From Pseudomonadota bacterium (GTDB taxonomy: Bacteria; Pseudomonadota; Alphaproteobacteria; Sphingomonadales; Sphingomonadaceae): a stretch of DNA of 64,000 nucleotides. The notes beneath the pieces were generated by a model. That model ran no database searches. It was not told where the DNA came from and was given only the letters and a program-made list of their open reading frames with translations. The stretch covers positions 1 through 64,000 of the forward strand of contig JAEZFL010000088.1 of assembly GCA_023417515.1 (NCBI GenBank), given 5' to 3'. The position numbers were made by a program, and so were the translations under genes. How positions within the stretch are numbered: the stretch's first letter is position 1; each line of letters opens with the position of its first letter. Shown piece by piece: positions 7,544-16,611 of this stretch.

Positions 7544-9214
7544 TCAGGACAGGCGCGGCTGGTCGGAATAGGGCCCGGCCCAGTCGCGGCCGTCGGCCTC
7601 GGTCGGTTCGGGAGGATGCCCGGTCTGGCGCTCGATCAGGCGGCGGACGGACGGGCTGCCGTCGCCCTTGTGCAGGGCCCTGATGCGCTCGCCGATCACC
7701 GCTTCGTCCTGGGTGAAGCGGCGGTTGTGGCGGACATATTCGGTCCATGTCGGGCTGTGGTAGCGCTCGATCCAGATTTCCGGGTCGGCGAGGTCGCGGA
7801 GCAGCGACCAGCGGCGCGCGCCGTTGCGGAGGCGGGCGACACGACGCTCCGCCATGACCTCGAAGAAGGCCGGCACGTCCTCGGGCGCGATCCGATATTC
7901 GATGGTGACGACGACCGGGCCGGTGCGGGCCTGGACGGGGACGGCGGTGGCAGGCTCGGAGAAGCCCATCGGGTCGAGGTTCATGTCCTCGGTCTCCGGC
8001 AGGCGGAACCAGCGGCCGAGCAGGATGCAGGCGACCTGGACGCAGGCGGCGATCAGAAGCGCGGCGGGCAGGCTCCACATTTCGGTGACGAAGCCCCAGG
8101 TCCAGGCGCCGATCGCCATGCCGCCGAACGTCGCCATCTGGTAGAGCGACAGGGCGCGCGCGACGACCCAGCGCGGCGACGACATCTGCACCGTGGCGTT
8201 GAGGATCGACACGACCAGCACCCAGCCGAGGCCGCACAGCAGCAAGGCCGTCATGGTGATCGGAAGCGAGGTGCTGAACGCCGAGACGAGGATTCCCACC
8301 GCGGACCCCAGCAAGGCGCAACGGACGATCAGCTCGTTCGAGAAGGCGATCCGAAGCCGGTGCGAGACCAGGGCGCCGGCGACCGCGCCGACTCCGAAGG
8401 CGCCGAGGAGCAGGCCGTAAATCTCGGCGCCGCCCTGCATCATGTCGCGCGCGATCAGGGGCAACAGGGCGCCGACGGCGCTGGAGCCGAGGCCGGTGAC
8501 GAAACCGCGCACGAGCGTGGTGTTGATCGCGGGGCTCATCGCGACATAGCGGATGCCCGAGGAAATGGCACGGCCCAGCCTCTCGCGGGGCAGAACGCGC
8601 TTCTCGACATTCGGCCGCCAGCCGAGCAGCACGAAGATGAGGCCGACATAGCTCACGGCGTTGATCATGAACGCGACCGCGGCGCCGGCCACCGCGACGA
8701 TGACACCGCCGATCGCGGGGCCGAGGCTTCGGGCGAGGTTGAAGCCCATGGAGTTCAAAGTGACCGCCGCAGGGATGACCGGCCGCGGGACCATGATCCC
8801 GACCGAGGCCTGCCAGGCCGGCGCGTTGAGGGCCGCGCCGCAGCCGATCAGGAAGGTGAACAGAAGAAGCAGCCAGGGCGTGACGAGGCCGAGCCAGGCG
8901 AAGACGGCGAGCGCAGCCGACACCGCGAACATGAAGAGTTGCGCGGCGAGCATCATCTTGCGCTTGTCGAAGCTGTCGGCGAGGGCGCCGGCGACGAGCG
9001 CGAGCAGCACGATCGGAAGCGTGATCGACGCCTGGACCAGGGTCACCATCTGCGGCGAGGCGCCGAGATCGACCATCATCCAGGCGGCGCCGACGCTCTG
9101 GATCATGCCGCCGAAGCTGGACAGCAAGGTGGCGATCCACACCGCCCGGAAGATGGAGTGGCGGAACGGCGCCATGCCCGAATCGTGCACGGCCCCGGCC
9201 GCCTGCGTGCTCAT
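7544..9214 (-). CDS. MFS exporter (EntS/MFS_3 type) with C-terminal ABM-like domain
   Basis: A 556-residue major facilitator with about twelve membrane segments up to residue 390, including the loop DSFDKRKMMLAAQ between helices 2 and 3. After the membrane part comes a soluble tail of about 120 residues (VVTIEYRIAPEDVPAFFEVM...WIERYHSPTWTEYVRH) that looks like an antibiotic-biosynthesis-monooxygenase fold, an arrangement known in this MFS subfamily. Substrate unknown; relatives export siderophores or drugs. ATG at 9214 is the first sensible start: 31 further upstream codons are open but do not look coding. No clear ribosome site, so the start is uncertain. Confidence 0.85.
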   Translation of the reverse strand: MSTQAAGAVHDSGMAPFRHSIFRAVWIATLLSSFGGMIQSVGAAWMMVDLGASPQMVTLVQASITLPIVLLALVAGALADSFDKRKMMLAAQLFMFAVSAALAVFAWLGLVTPWLLLLFTFLIGCGAALNAPAWQASVGIMVPRPVIPAAVTLNSMGFNLARSLGPAIGGVIVAVAGAAVAFMINAVSYVGLIFVLLGWRPNVEKRVLPRERLGRAISSGIRYVAMSPAINTTLVRGFVTGLGSSAVGALLPLIARDMMQGGAEIYGLLLGAFGVGAVAGALVSHRLRIAFSNELIVRCALLGSAVGILVSAFSTSLPITMTALLLCGLGWVLVVSILNATVQMSSPRWVVARALSLYQMATFGGMAIGAWTWGFVTEMWSLPAALLIAACVQVACILLGRWFRLPETEDMNLDPMGFSEPATAVPVQARTGPVVVTIEYRIAPEDVPAFFEVMAERRVARLRNGARRWSLLRDLADPEIWIERYHSPTWTEYVRHNRRFTQDEAVIGERIRALHKGDGSPSVRRLIERQTGHPPEPTEADGRDWAGPYSDQPRLS

Positions 9215-9552
9215 GACCGTGTCGACAGCTTTGCCAACGACCTTCTCCTGCGGCGTCCATCGCCAAACGCCGCCAACCGGAGAGGGTTCAGCGCGCGGGC
9301 GAAGCATAGCCCGGAGCAGCGAAGGCCAACAGCCGGCTTGACCCCCGCCGAATCATCCTTACGTCAGGGACATGCTTCGTCAGCCCGTCTTCAGGCGCTT
9401 TCGCACTCATTCGGGACAGCTCCTCGCGGGCGCCTAGCCCCAGCCCGCGCCATTTTTCCAAGCGGACTGGGGGATTTCAAATCGGCAAGAATGAGGGCGC
9501 GGCGCGCTCCATTCCCCGCTCAACCGCTCCATTTCCGGCTGGCAGAAGCAAC

Positions 9553-9966
9553 ATGGCACAGGCTCACACGACGCGCGGCGCAAGAAAGCCGCCGATTCAC
9601 CTTTCCGAAGCGGACTATGACGTCATCGCCGATCTGGCGCTGACCATGGAGAAGCGCAGACCTGACCTCGCCAAGCTGATCCTCGACGAGATCAATCGCG
9701 CCAAGGTCCATCCCGACGGCTCGGTCCCCAAGGACGTGGTGACGCTCGGCTCGGAAGTCGCCTTCCTCGACGACAGCACGGGCGAGGAGCGGCGGCTTCG
9801 GCTCGTCCTTCCGCAGGACGCCGACATCGAGGCCGACCGGATTTCGGTGATGACCCCGGTCGGCGCCGGCCTCATCGGAATGAGCGTCGGCCGCGAGATC
9901 AGCTGGCCGACCCCCGACGGGCGCCCGCGAATCCTGCGAATCCTCGAGGTGAACCAGCAGCCCTAG
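9553..9966 (+). CDS. rnk: Nucleoside diphosphate kinase regulator Rnk (GreA/GreB-like)
   Basis: A 137-residue protein of Rnk length. After a short N-terminal coiled-coil segment (HLSEADYDVIADLALTMEKRRPDLAKLILDEI) it carries the GreA/B C-terminal fold (VTLGSEVAFLDDSTGEERRLRLVLP ... SVMTPVGAGLIGMSVGREISW). Rnk binds RNA polymerase near the secondary channel like Gre factors and influences nucleoside diphosphate kinase levels. Divergent from the MFS exporter, and closed by a hairpin just after its stop. Confidence 0.92.
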   Translation: MAQAHTTRGARKPPIHLSEADYDVIADLALTMEKRRPDLAKLILDEINRAKVHPDGSVPKDVVTLGSEVAFLDDSTGEERRLRLVLPQDADIEADRISVMTPVGAGLIGMSVGREISWPTPDGRPRILRILEVNQQP

Positions 9967-9968
9967 CT

Positions 9969-9995
9969 GGGCGTGCGGTTGTCTGCCGCACGCCC
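9969..9995 (+). terminator. Stem-loop after rnk
   Basis: A perfect 10-bp stem, GGGCGTGCGG paired with CCGCACGCCC, with a 7-base loop begins three bases after the rnk stop. It lacks a clear T tract, so termination is likely but not certain. It separates rnk from the glutamate dehydrogenase gene starting 53 bp later. Confidence 0.65.
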
Positions 9996-10047
9996 GAACG
10001 CCTGCACGCTTCCCAACTCCCTTGCTGTTGCTCGAGGTTCTTCAGCC

Positions 10048-13000
10048 ATGACCGACAAACTCGCCCTCCTTCACGATACCGGCTCGGCCTTTTCCGAGCG
10101 GCTCGGCCGTCCGCTGACGGACGAGGAGCAATCCTTCGTCGCCCATCTCGTCGCCGACAGCGCAATCGCCGCGCAGAGCTGGGCGTGGACCGAGGGCTTC
10201 CAGGAGGTCGTCGCCGACAGCGGCGGCGTGGTCGGCGACCCGGCGCGCTTCCTCGATGAGTGGCGGGGTGCGTTCGGCGCCGGCTACCGCGAGATGTTCG
10301 ACCCCGCCGAAGCGCTCGCCGACATCGTCGCGATCGAGGACATGGGCGAGGGCGACCGCATCGGAATCCGCGCCTATCGCCGAACCGAGGACGCCAGCAC
10401 CCGCTTTCGCTTCAAGCTCTATCATCGCGGCGAGGCTGTGCCGCTGGCCGACGTCCTCGCGATCCTCGAGCCGATGGGGCTTCGCGCGATGGTCGAGGAA
10501 GGCTTTCCGGCCCGCCCGGCGTCGGGCGGCGAGATCTGGGTCCATGAATTCCTGGTCGACGACCCGCGCGGGGCCGACCTCGTGCTCGACGACGTCGCGC
10601 GCGAGTTCGAAGCTGCCTTCGTCGCCATCTGGAACGGCGAGACCGAGAATGACGGCTTCAACCGGCTGGTCCTGGAGATCGGCGCGCCGTGGCGCGACGC
10701 CGCGGCCATCCGAGCGCTCGCCCGCTACCGCCAGCAGACCCGGCTCGACGGCTCGCAGCGCACGCAGATCCGCACGCTCGTCGAGCATGCCCACATCGCG
10801 CGCCTGATCATCGAGCTGTTCCGGGTGAAGTTCGATCCCGACAGCGGCGAGGATCTCGACCAGCGCCAGGTGAGCGCCGCCGACATCGCCCGGCTGATCG
10901 AGGAGCAACTGCAGCTCGTGTCGAGCCTCGAGGACGACCGCGTGCTGCGCCGCCTCTACCAGCTCGTCCTCGCCACCAAGCGCACCAATTTCTTCCAGGT
11001 GGACGGCGAGGGCCGGCCGAACCGCGCGATCGCGCTGAAGATCGCGAGCCGCGAACTCGCCGACCTTCCCGAGCCCAAGCCCTATCGCGAGATCTTCGTG
11101 TCCGCGCCGGAGGTCGAAGGCGTCCATCTGCGCTTCGGCCCGGCGGCGCGCGGTGGCCTCAGATGGTCCGATCGGCGCGACGACTTCCGCACCGAGGTGC
11201 TCGGGCTGGTCAAGGCCCAGCAGGTCAAGAACGCGGTCATCGTGCCGGTCGGCGCGAAGGGCGGCTTCATCGTCAAGGGCGCCCGGCCGGCCGATCCGGC
11301 GGCGTATCGCGAGGCCGGCAAGCAGGCCTATCGCGCTTTCCTGTCGGCGATGCTCGACGTCACCGACAATCTCGACTCCGACGGGCGGCCGACATCGCCG
11401 GCGCGCACCGTCAGCCATGACGAGGCCGATCCCTATCTCGTCGTCGCTGCCGACAAGGGCACCGCGACCTTTTCCGACATCGCCAACGAGGTCGCGACGT
11501 CGCGGGGCTTCTGGCTCGGCGACGCCTTCGCCTCGGGCGGCTCGGCCGGTTACGACCACAAGGCGATGGCGATCACCGCCCGCGGCGCGTGGGAAGCCGT
11601 GAAGCGGCACTTCCGCGAGGTCGGCAAGGACATCCAGAGCGAGAGCTTCACCGCGGTCGGGGTCGGCGACATGTCCGGCGACGTGTTCGGCAACGGCATG
11701 CTGCTGTCGAAGAAGACCAGGCTGGTCGCCGCCTTCGACCATCGCGACATCTTCATCGATCCCGATCCGGATCCCGAGGCGTCGTGGGCGGAGCGCAAGC
11801 GGCTGTTCGAGCTTCAGGGCTCGTCCTGGCAGGATTATGACCGCGCCAGGCTCTCGGCGGGCGGCGCGGTGATCTCGCGCGCCGCCAAGTCGGCGAGCCT
11901 GTCGCCGGAGGCGCGCCGGGCGCTCGGAATCGAGCAGGACACGCTTGCGCCCACCGACCTGATCAAGGCGATCCTGCGCGCACCGGTGGAACTGCTCTAC
12001 ATGGGCGGCATCGGCACCTATGTGAAATCCGCCGCCGAAAGCCATCTCGACGTATCCGACAAGACCAACGACGCGATCCGCGTCGATGGCCGCGAGCTGC
12101 GCGCGCAGATCGTCGGCGAAGGCGCCAATCTCGGCTTCACCCAGGCCGGCCGGATCGAGTTCGCGGGCAAAGGCGGACGGATCAACACCGACGCGATCGA
12201 CAACAGCGCCGGGGTCGACAGCTCGGACCTCGAGGTCAACATCAAGATCCTGACGTCCGACCTGGAGCGGCGTGGCGCGCTGTCGCGGACCGAGCGCGAT
12301 GCGCTCCTCCTCGAGATGACGGAGGAGGTCGCCGACCATGTCCTCGCTCACAATCATGCGCAGACGCTCGCGGTCAGCCTGATCGAGGCCGATGCGCCCG
12401 ACCAGGTGGCGGAGCACGCGCATTTCATCGCGGAGCTCGAGACGGCGGGGCGGCTGAACCGGGACGTCGAGGGCCTTCCGGATGCCTTGGCGCTGGAGGA
12501 AAGGCGGGAGCGGGGCGAAGGCCTCACTCGGCCCGAGCTGGCGGTCCTGCTCGCTTACGGCAAGCTCGATTTCTTCGACGAGCTGATCGCCACCGCCGCT
12601 CCGGACGATCCCTATTTCGAGCGGATCCTGCAGGCCTATTTCCCGAAGCAGCTCGCCCGCTTCGGCGACGCGCTGGGGCGGCACCGCCTGCGGCGCGAGA
12701 TCATCGCCACGGCGTTCGGCAACCGGGTGATCGACATTGCCGGCGCAAGCTTCCCGCACCGGCTGCGCGCGGCGCTTGGCTGCGACGCGGCGACCCTCGC
12801 GGTCGCGTTCGCGGCGGCCGACGAGATTTTCGGCCTGCGCGCGCTGTGGAGCGAGGTCGACGCGCTCGACAACAAGGTGGCGGCCGATGTCCAGAAGCGG
12901 CTCTATCTCGCGCTGACCCGCGCCTATCGGCGGCAGACCCATGCCATCGCGGCGCGGCTGCCGCAGCGGGCGCAGACCGTCGATGGGCTGATCGCCTTCT

Positions 13001-13530
13001 ACGGTGCGCCGGTGCGCGCGCTGATCGCGCTTGGCGCCGACATGCTCGGCGACCGTGAGCGCGCGGCGCTCGCCGAGAAGGCGGACCGATTCAGGCAGGC
13101 CGGAGTGCCGGACGCGCTCGCGGAGCGGATCGCGCTCCTGCCGCATCTCGGTGCGGCGATCGCGATCGCCGAGATCGCGCAGGACCAGGGCGCTCCGCTC
13201 GCCGACATCGCCTGCCTGAACAGCGAGATCGGAGCCAGGCTCGGCTTTCACCGTTTCGTTGCGGTGGCCGACGACCTCGCGCGCGGCGCCGATCCCTACG
13301 AGGGCCTCGCGCTTCGGCGCCTCAAGTCCGACCTCAGGGGCGGCCAGGAAGCGCTGACCCGCAAGATCCTCGGCGGCGAAGGCGCCGGCGATCCGCTCGC
13401 GGCATGGATCGAAGGCAATGCGGAATCGGTGTCGACGGTTACGGCAGCGATCGAGCGGGTCGAGAAGTCGCCTGGCAGCTGGACGCTGGCCAAGCTGCTG
13501 GTGGCGGTGTCGGCGCTGCTGAAGCTGTAG
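10048..13530 (+). CDS. NAD-specific glutamate dehydrogenase, large class, N-terminally short form
   Basis: This 1160-residue enzyme oxidises glutamate to 2-oxoglutarate and ammonia. The catalytic core is intact: GGLRWSDRRDDFRTEVLGL, then PVGAKGGF with the catalytic Lys at 404, the NAD-domain stretch TFSDIANEVATSRGFWLGDAFASGGSAGYDHK, and GVGDMSGDVFGNGML. From residue about 85 (GYREMFDPAEALADI) to the end it is collinear with the 180-kDa bacterial class (about 1600 residues). About 400 N-terminal residues of that class, including the ACT-like part, are absent. The ATG at 10048 lies just after the rnk hairpin, leaving no room upstream for the missing part. Convergent with the pha operon. Confidence 0.9.
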   Translation: MTDKLALLHDTGSAFSERLGRPLTDEEQSFVAHLVADSAIAAQSWAWTEGFQEVVADSGGVVGDPARFLDEWRGAFGAGYREMFDPAEALADIVAIEDMGEGDRIGIRAYRRTEDASTRFRFKLYHRGEAVPLADVLAILEPMGLRAMVEEGFPARPASGGEIWVHEFLVDDPRGADLVLDDVAREFEAAFVAIWNGETENDGFNRLVLEIGAPWRDAAAIRALARYRQQTRLDGSQRTQIRTLVEHAHIARLIIELFRVKFDPDSGEDLDQRQVSAADIARLIEEQLQLVSSLEDDRVLRRLYQLVLATKRTNFFQVDGEGRPNRAIALKIASRELADLPEPKPYREIFVSAPEVEGVHLRFGPAARGGLRWSDRRDDFRTEVLGLVKAQQVKNAVIVPVGAKGGFIVKGARPADPAAYREAGKQAYRAFLSAMLDVTDNLDSDGRPTSPARTVSHDEADPYLVVAADKGTATFSDIANEVATSRGFWLGDAFASGGSAGYDHKAMAITARGAWEAVKRHFREVGKDIQSESFTAVGVGDMSGDVFGNGMLLSKKTRLVAAFDHRDIFIDPDPDPEASWAERKRLFELQGSSWQDYDRARLSAGGAVISRAAKSASLSPEARRALGIEQDTLAPTDLIKAILRAPVELLYMGGIGTYVKSAAESHLDVSDKTNDAIRVDGRELRAQIVGEGANLGFTQAGRIEFAGKGGRINTDAIDNSAGVDSSDLEVNIKILTSDLERRGALSRTERDALLLEMTEEVADHVLAHNHAQTLAVSLIEADAPDQVAEHAHFIAELETAGRLNRDVEGLPDALALEERRERGEGLTRPELAVLLAYGKLDFFDELIATAAPDDPYFERILQAYFPKQLARFGDALGRHRLRREIIATAFGNRVIDIAGASFPHRLRAALGCDAATLAVAFAAADEIFGLRALWSEVDALDNKVAADVQKRLYLALTRAYRRQTHAIAARLPQRAQTVDGLIAFYGAPVRALIALGADMLGDRERAALAEKADRFRQAGVPDALAERIALLPHLGAAIAIAEIAQDQGAPLADIACLNSEIGARLGFHRFVAVADDLARGADPYEGLALRRLKSDLRGGQEALTRKILGGEGAGDPLAAWIEGNAESVSTVTAAIERVEKSPGSWTLAKLLVAVSALLKL

Positions 13531-13543
13531 GACGCGTCGCCGG

Positions 13544-13888
13544 TCAGCTCGGCGGCGGAACGTCCTCGACCTTCTCGGAGCGGTCGCGGTAGAGCGCCGC
13601 CCTGGCGAGCAGCATGAAGGTGACCGGGGTCGTCAAGGTGACGAAGATGCCGATGAGCAGCTCGTGCACCGACAGGCGCGAGCGAAGCACCGAGAAGCAC
13701 AGGATCGACGCCGCGACGATCAGCGCCATGCCAAGCGTGCTTCCCATCGTGGGTGGATGGAGGCGCTGGTAGAAGGTCTTCATCCGAAGCAGCCCGAGCG
13801 AGCCGATCAGGGTGATCGCGGCGCCCGCGAGCACGAGGAAGGCGACGATGAGCGCAGCCCAGGCGGGAAGGTCCGGGGCCTGGATCAT
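13544..13888 (-). CDS. phaG: Pha/Mrp antiporter subunit G
   Basis: This 114-residue protein has three membrane helices and the family stretch IGSLGLLRMKTFYQRLHPPTMGSTLG. It is the last gene of the six-gene antiporter operon. The start ATG overlaps the phaF stop (ATGA), so translation is coupled. In the complex it is a small accessory membrane subunit needed for cation/proton exchange. Its stop is 13 bp from the end of the convergent glutamate dehydrogenase gene. Confidence 0.93.
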   Translation of the reverse strand: MIQAPDLPAWAALIVAFLVLAGAAITLIGSLGLLRMKTFYQRLHPPTMGSTLGMALIVAASILCFSVLRSRLSVHELLIGIFVTLTTPVTFMLLARAALYRDRSEKVEDVPPPS

Positions 13889-14166
13889 TCGATCACCTCG
13901 CCGCGCATCAGGAACTTGGACAACGCCACCGTGCCGACGAATCCGAGCAGTGCGATGACGAGCGCGGATTCGAAATAAAGCGTTCGCCCCGTCTGGATTC
14001 CGAAGGTCAGAAGCAGGAGCAGCGCGTTGACGTAGAGCGTGTCGAGGCCGAGCACCCGGTCCTGGGCGCGCGGCCCCATCAGCAGCCGCCATGTCGCGCA
14101 CAGCATCGCGAGGCCGAGCATGACCTGCGCGGCGGTGATCGACCAGGCCAGGACAAGCGTCGTCAT
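13885..14166 (-). CDS. phaF: Pha/Mrp antiporter subunit F
   Basis: A 93-residue protein with three membrane segments and the family motif GPRAQDRVLGLDTLYVNALLLL in the first loop and second helix. Overlaps phaE and phaG by four bases each. Small membrane subunit of the multisubunit cation/proton antiporter. Confidence 0.93.
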   Translation of the reverse strand: MTTLVLAWSITAAQVMLGLAMLCATWRLLMGPRAQDRVLGLDTLYVNALLLLLTFGIQTGRTLYFESALVIALLGFVGTVALSKFLMRGEVIE

Positions 14167-14651
14167 CGCTCGAAAATGTCCATCAGGAGTGTCTCGTAAC
14201 GGTCCTTGATCAGGCGGATCCAGGCCTCCTCGTCGACCAGGTCGAGGACGTGGACAAGAAGGATGCCGCTGCCGCGGTCGAACTGCACCCAGCAGGTGCC
14301 CGGCGTTGCGGTGATGATCAGCGCGAGCACCGTCAGCGCGTGGCGATCAGTAAGATCGACCGGCAGGCGCACGAACGACGAGACCCTTTCCGACCGCGGG
14401 AACAGGACGATCTGGGCGACTGCGAAATTGGAGCGGACGATGTCGAGCGCGACGATCGCGGTCAGCCTGGCGACGGCGGGCCAGGAGCGGATCCGGCTGG
14501 CCTCGGGCCTGAGCGCGGCGATCCCGCGGATCGCAAGCAGAGTCACGATCGCGCCGAGCAGCGCCTGCCCCGGCGAGAAGGACTGGGTGAGCAGGAGCCA
14601 CATCGCGAACAATGCGAGCGTAAGGAGCGGATAGGGGGCGAGGCGCGTCAT
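14163..14651 (-). CDS. phaE: Pha/Mrp antiporter subunit E
   Basis: A 162-residue subunit: two or three N-terminal membrane helices, then a cytoplasmic domain with LIITATPGTCWVQFDRGSGILLVHVLDLVDEEAW, the hallmark of MrpE/PhaE/MnhE. The ATG at 14651 overlaps the phaD stop by four bases. It contributes to assembly of the antiporter. Confidence 0.94.
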   Translation of the reverse strand: MTRLAPYPLLTLALFAMWLLLTQSFSPGQALLGAIVTLLAIRGIAALRPEASRIRSWPAVARLTAIVALDIVRSNFAVAQIVLFPRSERVSSFVRLPVDLTDRHALTVLALIITATPGTCWVQFDRGSGILLVHVLDLVDEEAWIRLIKDRYETLLMDIFER

Positions 14652-16276
14652 CGGACGCGGGTCCTTTCCTCCGCCTGGGGCGTGGCGAGCACCGCCGTCA
14701 CATAGCCCTGGCGGTCCTGGAGCGACATTCCGGTCCGCTCCATGTAGCGCATCGTCGGGCCTGCGAAGACCATCAGGCCGAGGCAGATGGCGAGCAGGAG
14801 CCCGACCGGCACCGCTTCGGCCACGCGAAGCGCCGGCTGAGGCTTGTCCGACGGCGCCCACAGCAGGTCGATTCCGGCCCGGGTCGTCGCGATGAGGGTC
14901 GCCAGCCCGGACAGGATGATGAGGCCGATCAGCCACCAGACCGGGCTCGTGATCCGCTCCTCGAGGCCAAGCAGCCCGTCGATGATCGCGAACTTGGCGA
15001 TGAAGCCGGAAAGGGGCGGCAGCCCGGCCATGAGCACGGTGCAGAAGATGAAGCCGATTCCAAGGATCGCGATGGTCGCCGGGATGACGATTCCGACCTC
15101 CGGGTCGCCGTCCTCCTCCAGGGCGCCGGTATATTCGTCGTCGAAGACCGGCTCGGCGATGGCCATCGGTCCGGCGCCTTTCTCGCGCCGCTCGACCAGC
15201 TCGATAAGCAGATAGAAGGCGCTGATTCCGAGAGTCGAGCTGACCAGGTAGAAGAGCGCGCCGCCGATCACCGCGCCCTCGCCGGCGCCGATGGTGGCGA
15301 TGAGAGTGCCCGACGAGATCATCAGGCTGTAGCCTGCCACCCCCGACAAGGTCCGCACGGCGAGCACGCCGATCGTGCCGAACGCCATCGTCGCGATGCC
15401 GCCGAACAGCAGCCACTCCTCGCCGAAATTGGCGGACCAGCCGACGTCGCCGCCGAACAGCAGCAAATACACCCTCAGCACCGCATAGACCCCGACCTTG
15501 CTGAGGATGGCGAACAGGGCGGCGACCGGCGGAGCGGCCGCGGCATAGGTGCGCGGCAGCCAGAAGCCGAGCGGCCACATCCCGGCCTTCAACAGGAAGG
15601 CGATGCCGAGAATCGCCATGCCGCTCTGAAGGAGAGCGAGGTCGGTCCCCGACACGCCGGGAATGCGGACCGCGAGGTCGGCCATGTTGAGGGTGCCGGT
15701 GACCCCGTAGATGAGCGCGGCGCCGATCAGGAAGAGCAATGAGGCGGCGATGTTGATCGCGACATAATGGAGGCCGGCCTTCACCCGCACCTTGCCCGAC
15801 CCATGAAGGAGCAGGCCGAACGAAGCCGCGAGCAGGACCTCGAAGAAGACGAACAGGTTGAACAGGTCTCCGGTCAGGAAGGCGCCGTTGAGTCCCATCA
15901 GCTGGAGCAGGAACAAAGCGTGGAAGCGCGGGCCCGCCCGGTCCCAGCGCGCCAGCGAATAGATCAGCGAGGTGAGCCCGAGAACGCTGGTGAGCACCAG
16001 CATCAGCGCCGACAGCCAGTCGATGACGAGCACGATTCCGAACGGAGCAGGCCAGGCGCCGATCGGGTAAGCGGTGGTCGCCGGCTCGCCGGCGAAGCCC
16101 GCCGAAGCGGCGCCGCGCAGAAGCATGATCGAGATGACGAGCAGCGCCAGGGTGGTTCCGAGCGCGATCACCCGCTTGAGCAGGCGCCGCCGCTCGTTCA
16201 GCACCAGGGTCACCGCGCTCGCGATGAGCGGCAGGAGCACCGGCGCGACGATCAGATGGTCGGTCCAGTCGATCAT
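14648..16276 (-). CDS. phaD: Pha/Mrp antiporter subunit D
   Basis: A 542-residue, about 14-helix subunit related to complex I antiporter-like subunits. Visible conserved parts are LKAGMWPLGFWLPRTYAAAAPPVAALFAILSKVGVYAV (half-channel Lys residues) and LAGLPPLSGFIAKF. The ATG at 16276 is chosen because it overlaps the phaC stop (ATGA); a longer upstream open frame is phaC read out of frame. PhaD provides one proton or cation path of the exchanger. Confidence 0.94.
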   Translation of the reverse strand: MIDWTDHLIVAPVLLPLIASAVTLVLNERRRLLKRVIALGTTLALLVISIMLLRGAASAGFAGEPATTAYPIGAWPAPFGIVLVIDWLSALMLVLTSVLGLTSLIYSLARWDRAGPRFHALFLLQLMGLNGAFLTGDLFNLFVFFEVLLAASFGLLLHGSGKVRVKAGLHYVAINIAASLLFLIGAALIYGVTGTLNMADLAVRIPGVSGTDLALLQSGMAILGIAFLLKAGMWPLGFWLPRTYAAAAPPVAALFAILSKVGVYAVLRVYLLLFGGDVGWSANFGEEWLLFGGIATMAFGTIGVLAVRTLSGVAGYSLMISSGTLIATIGAGEGAVIGGALFYLVSSTLGISAFYLLIELVERREKGAGPMAIAEPVFDDEYTGALEEDGDPEVGIVIPATIAILGIGFIFCTVLMAGLPPLSGFIAKFAIIDGLLGLEERITSPVWWLIGLIILSGLATLIATTRAGIDLLWAPSDKPQPALRVAEAVPVGLLLAICLGLMVFAGPTMRYMERTGMSLQDRQGYVTAVLATPQAEERTRVR

Positions 16277-16611
16277 TCGCCGTCGTCCCCGTCGACATGG
16301 TCGGTGCCGGTCAGCCCGCGCGACGCGAGCAGGACGACGAGGAGAAGCGCCGTCATCGCGAACGAGATGACGATCGCGGTGAGCACGAGCGCCTGGGGCA
16401 AGGGATCGTCGTACTGGGCGGGATCGGCCGCGCCCGAGCCGACGATCGGGGGAGCGTCGACCATGAGCCGGCCCATCGCATAGATGAACAGGTTGACCGC
16501 GTAGGACAGGAGCGAAAGGCCGACGATCACCTGGAAGGTGCGCGGCCGCAGGATCAGCCACACGCCCGATGCGGTCAGGACCCCGATGCCGAGGGCGAGA
16601 ACCAGTTCCAT
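16273..16611 (-). CDS. phaC: Pha/Mrp antiporter subunit C
   Basis: A 112-residue, three-helix NuoK-like subunit with GLSLLSYAVNLFIYAMGRL and DPLPQALVLTAIVISFAMTA, both typical of MrpC/PhaC/MnhC. The name phaC here means antiporter subunit C, not polyhydroxyalkanoate synthase. Start and stop overlap its neighbours by one and four bases. Confidence 0.94.
   Translation of the reverse strand: MELVLALGIGVLTASGVWLILRPRTFQVIVGLSLLSYAVNLFIYAMGRLMVDAPPIVGSGAADPAQYDDPLPQALVLTAIVISFAMTALLLVVLLASRGLTGTDHVDGDDGE

Noticed and set aside
7424..9643. A 739-codon plus-strand frame across the MFS exporter
   Set aside because: Antisense shadow rich in Arg, Asp, Gly and His with no recognisable fold.
10042..13251. 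A 1069-codon open frame on the minus strand opposite the glutamate dehydrogenase gene
   Set aside because: It is the antisense shadow of a high-GC gene: its composition is low-complexity Arg/Asp/Glu/Gly-rich with no domain, while the plus strand encodes a clear enzyme.
16277..16561. Upstream extension of phaD
   Set aside because: This is phaC in another frame; the ATG overlapping the phaC stop is the consistent start.
16273..16611. Polyhydroxyalkanoate synthase PhaC
   Set aside because: The gene symbol clash only; the protein is a three-helix antiporter subunit inside a pha/mrp operon.
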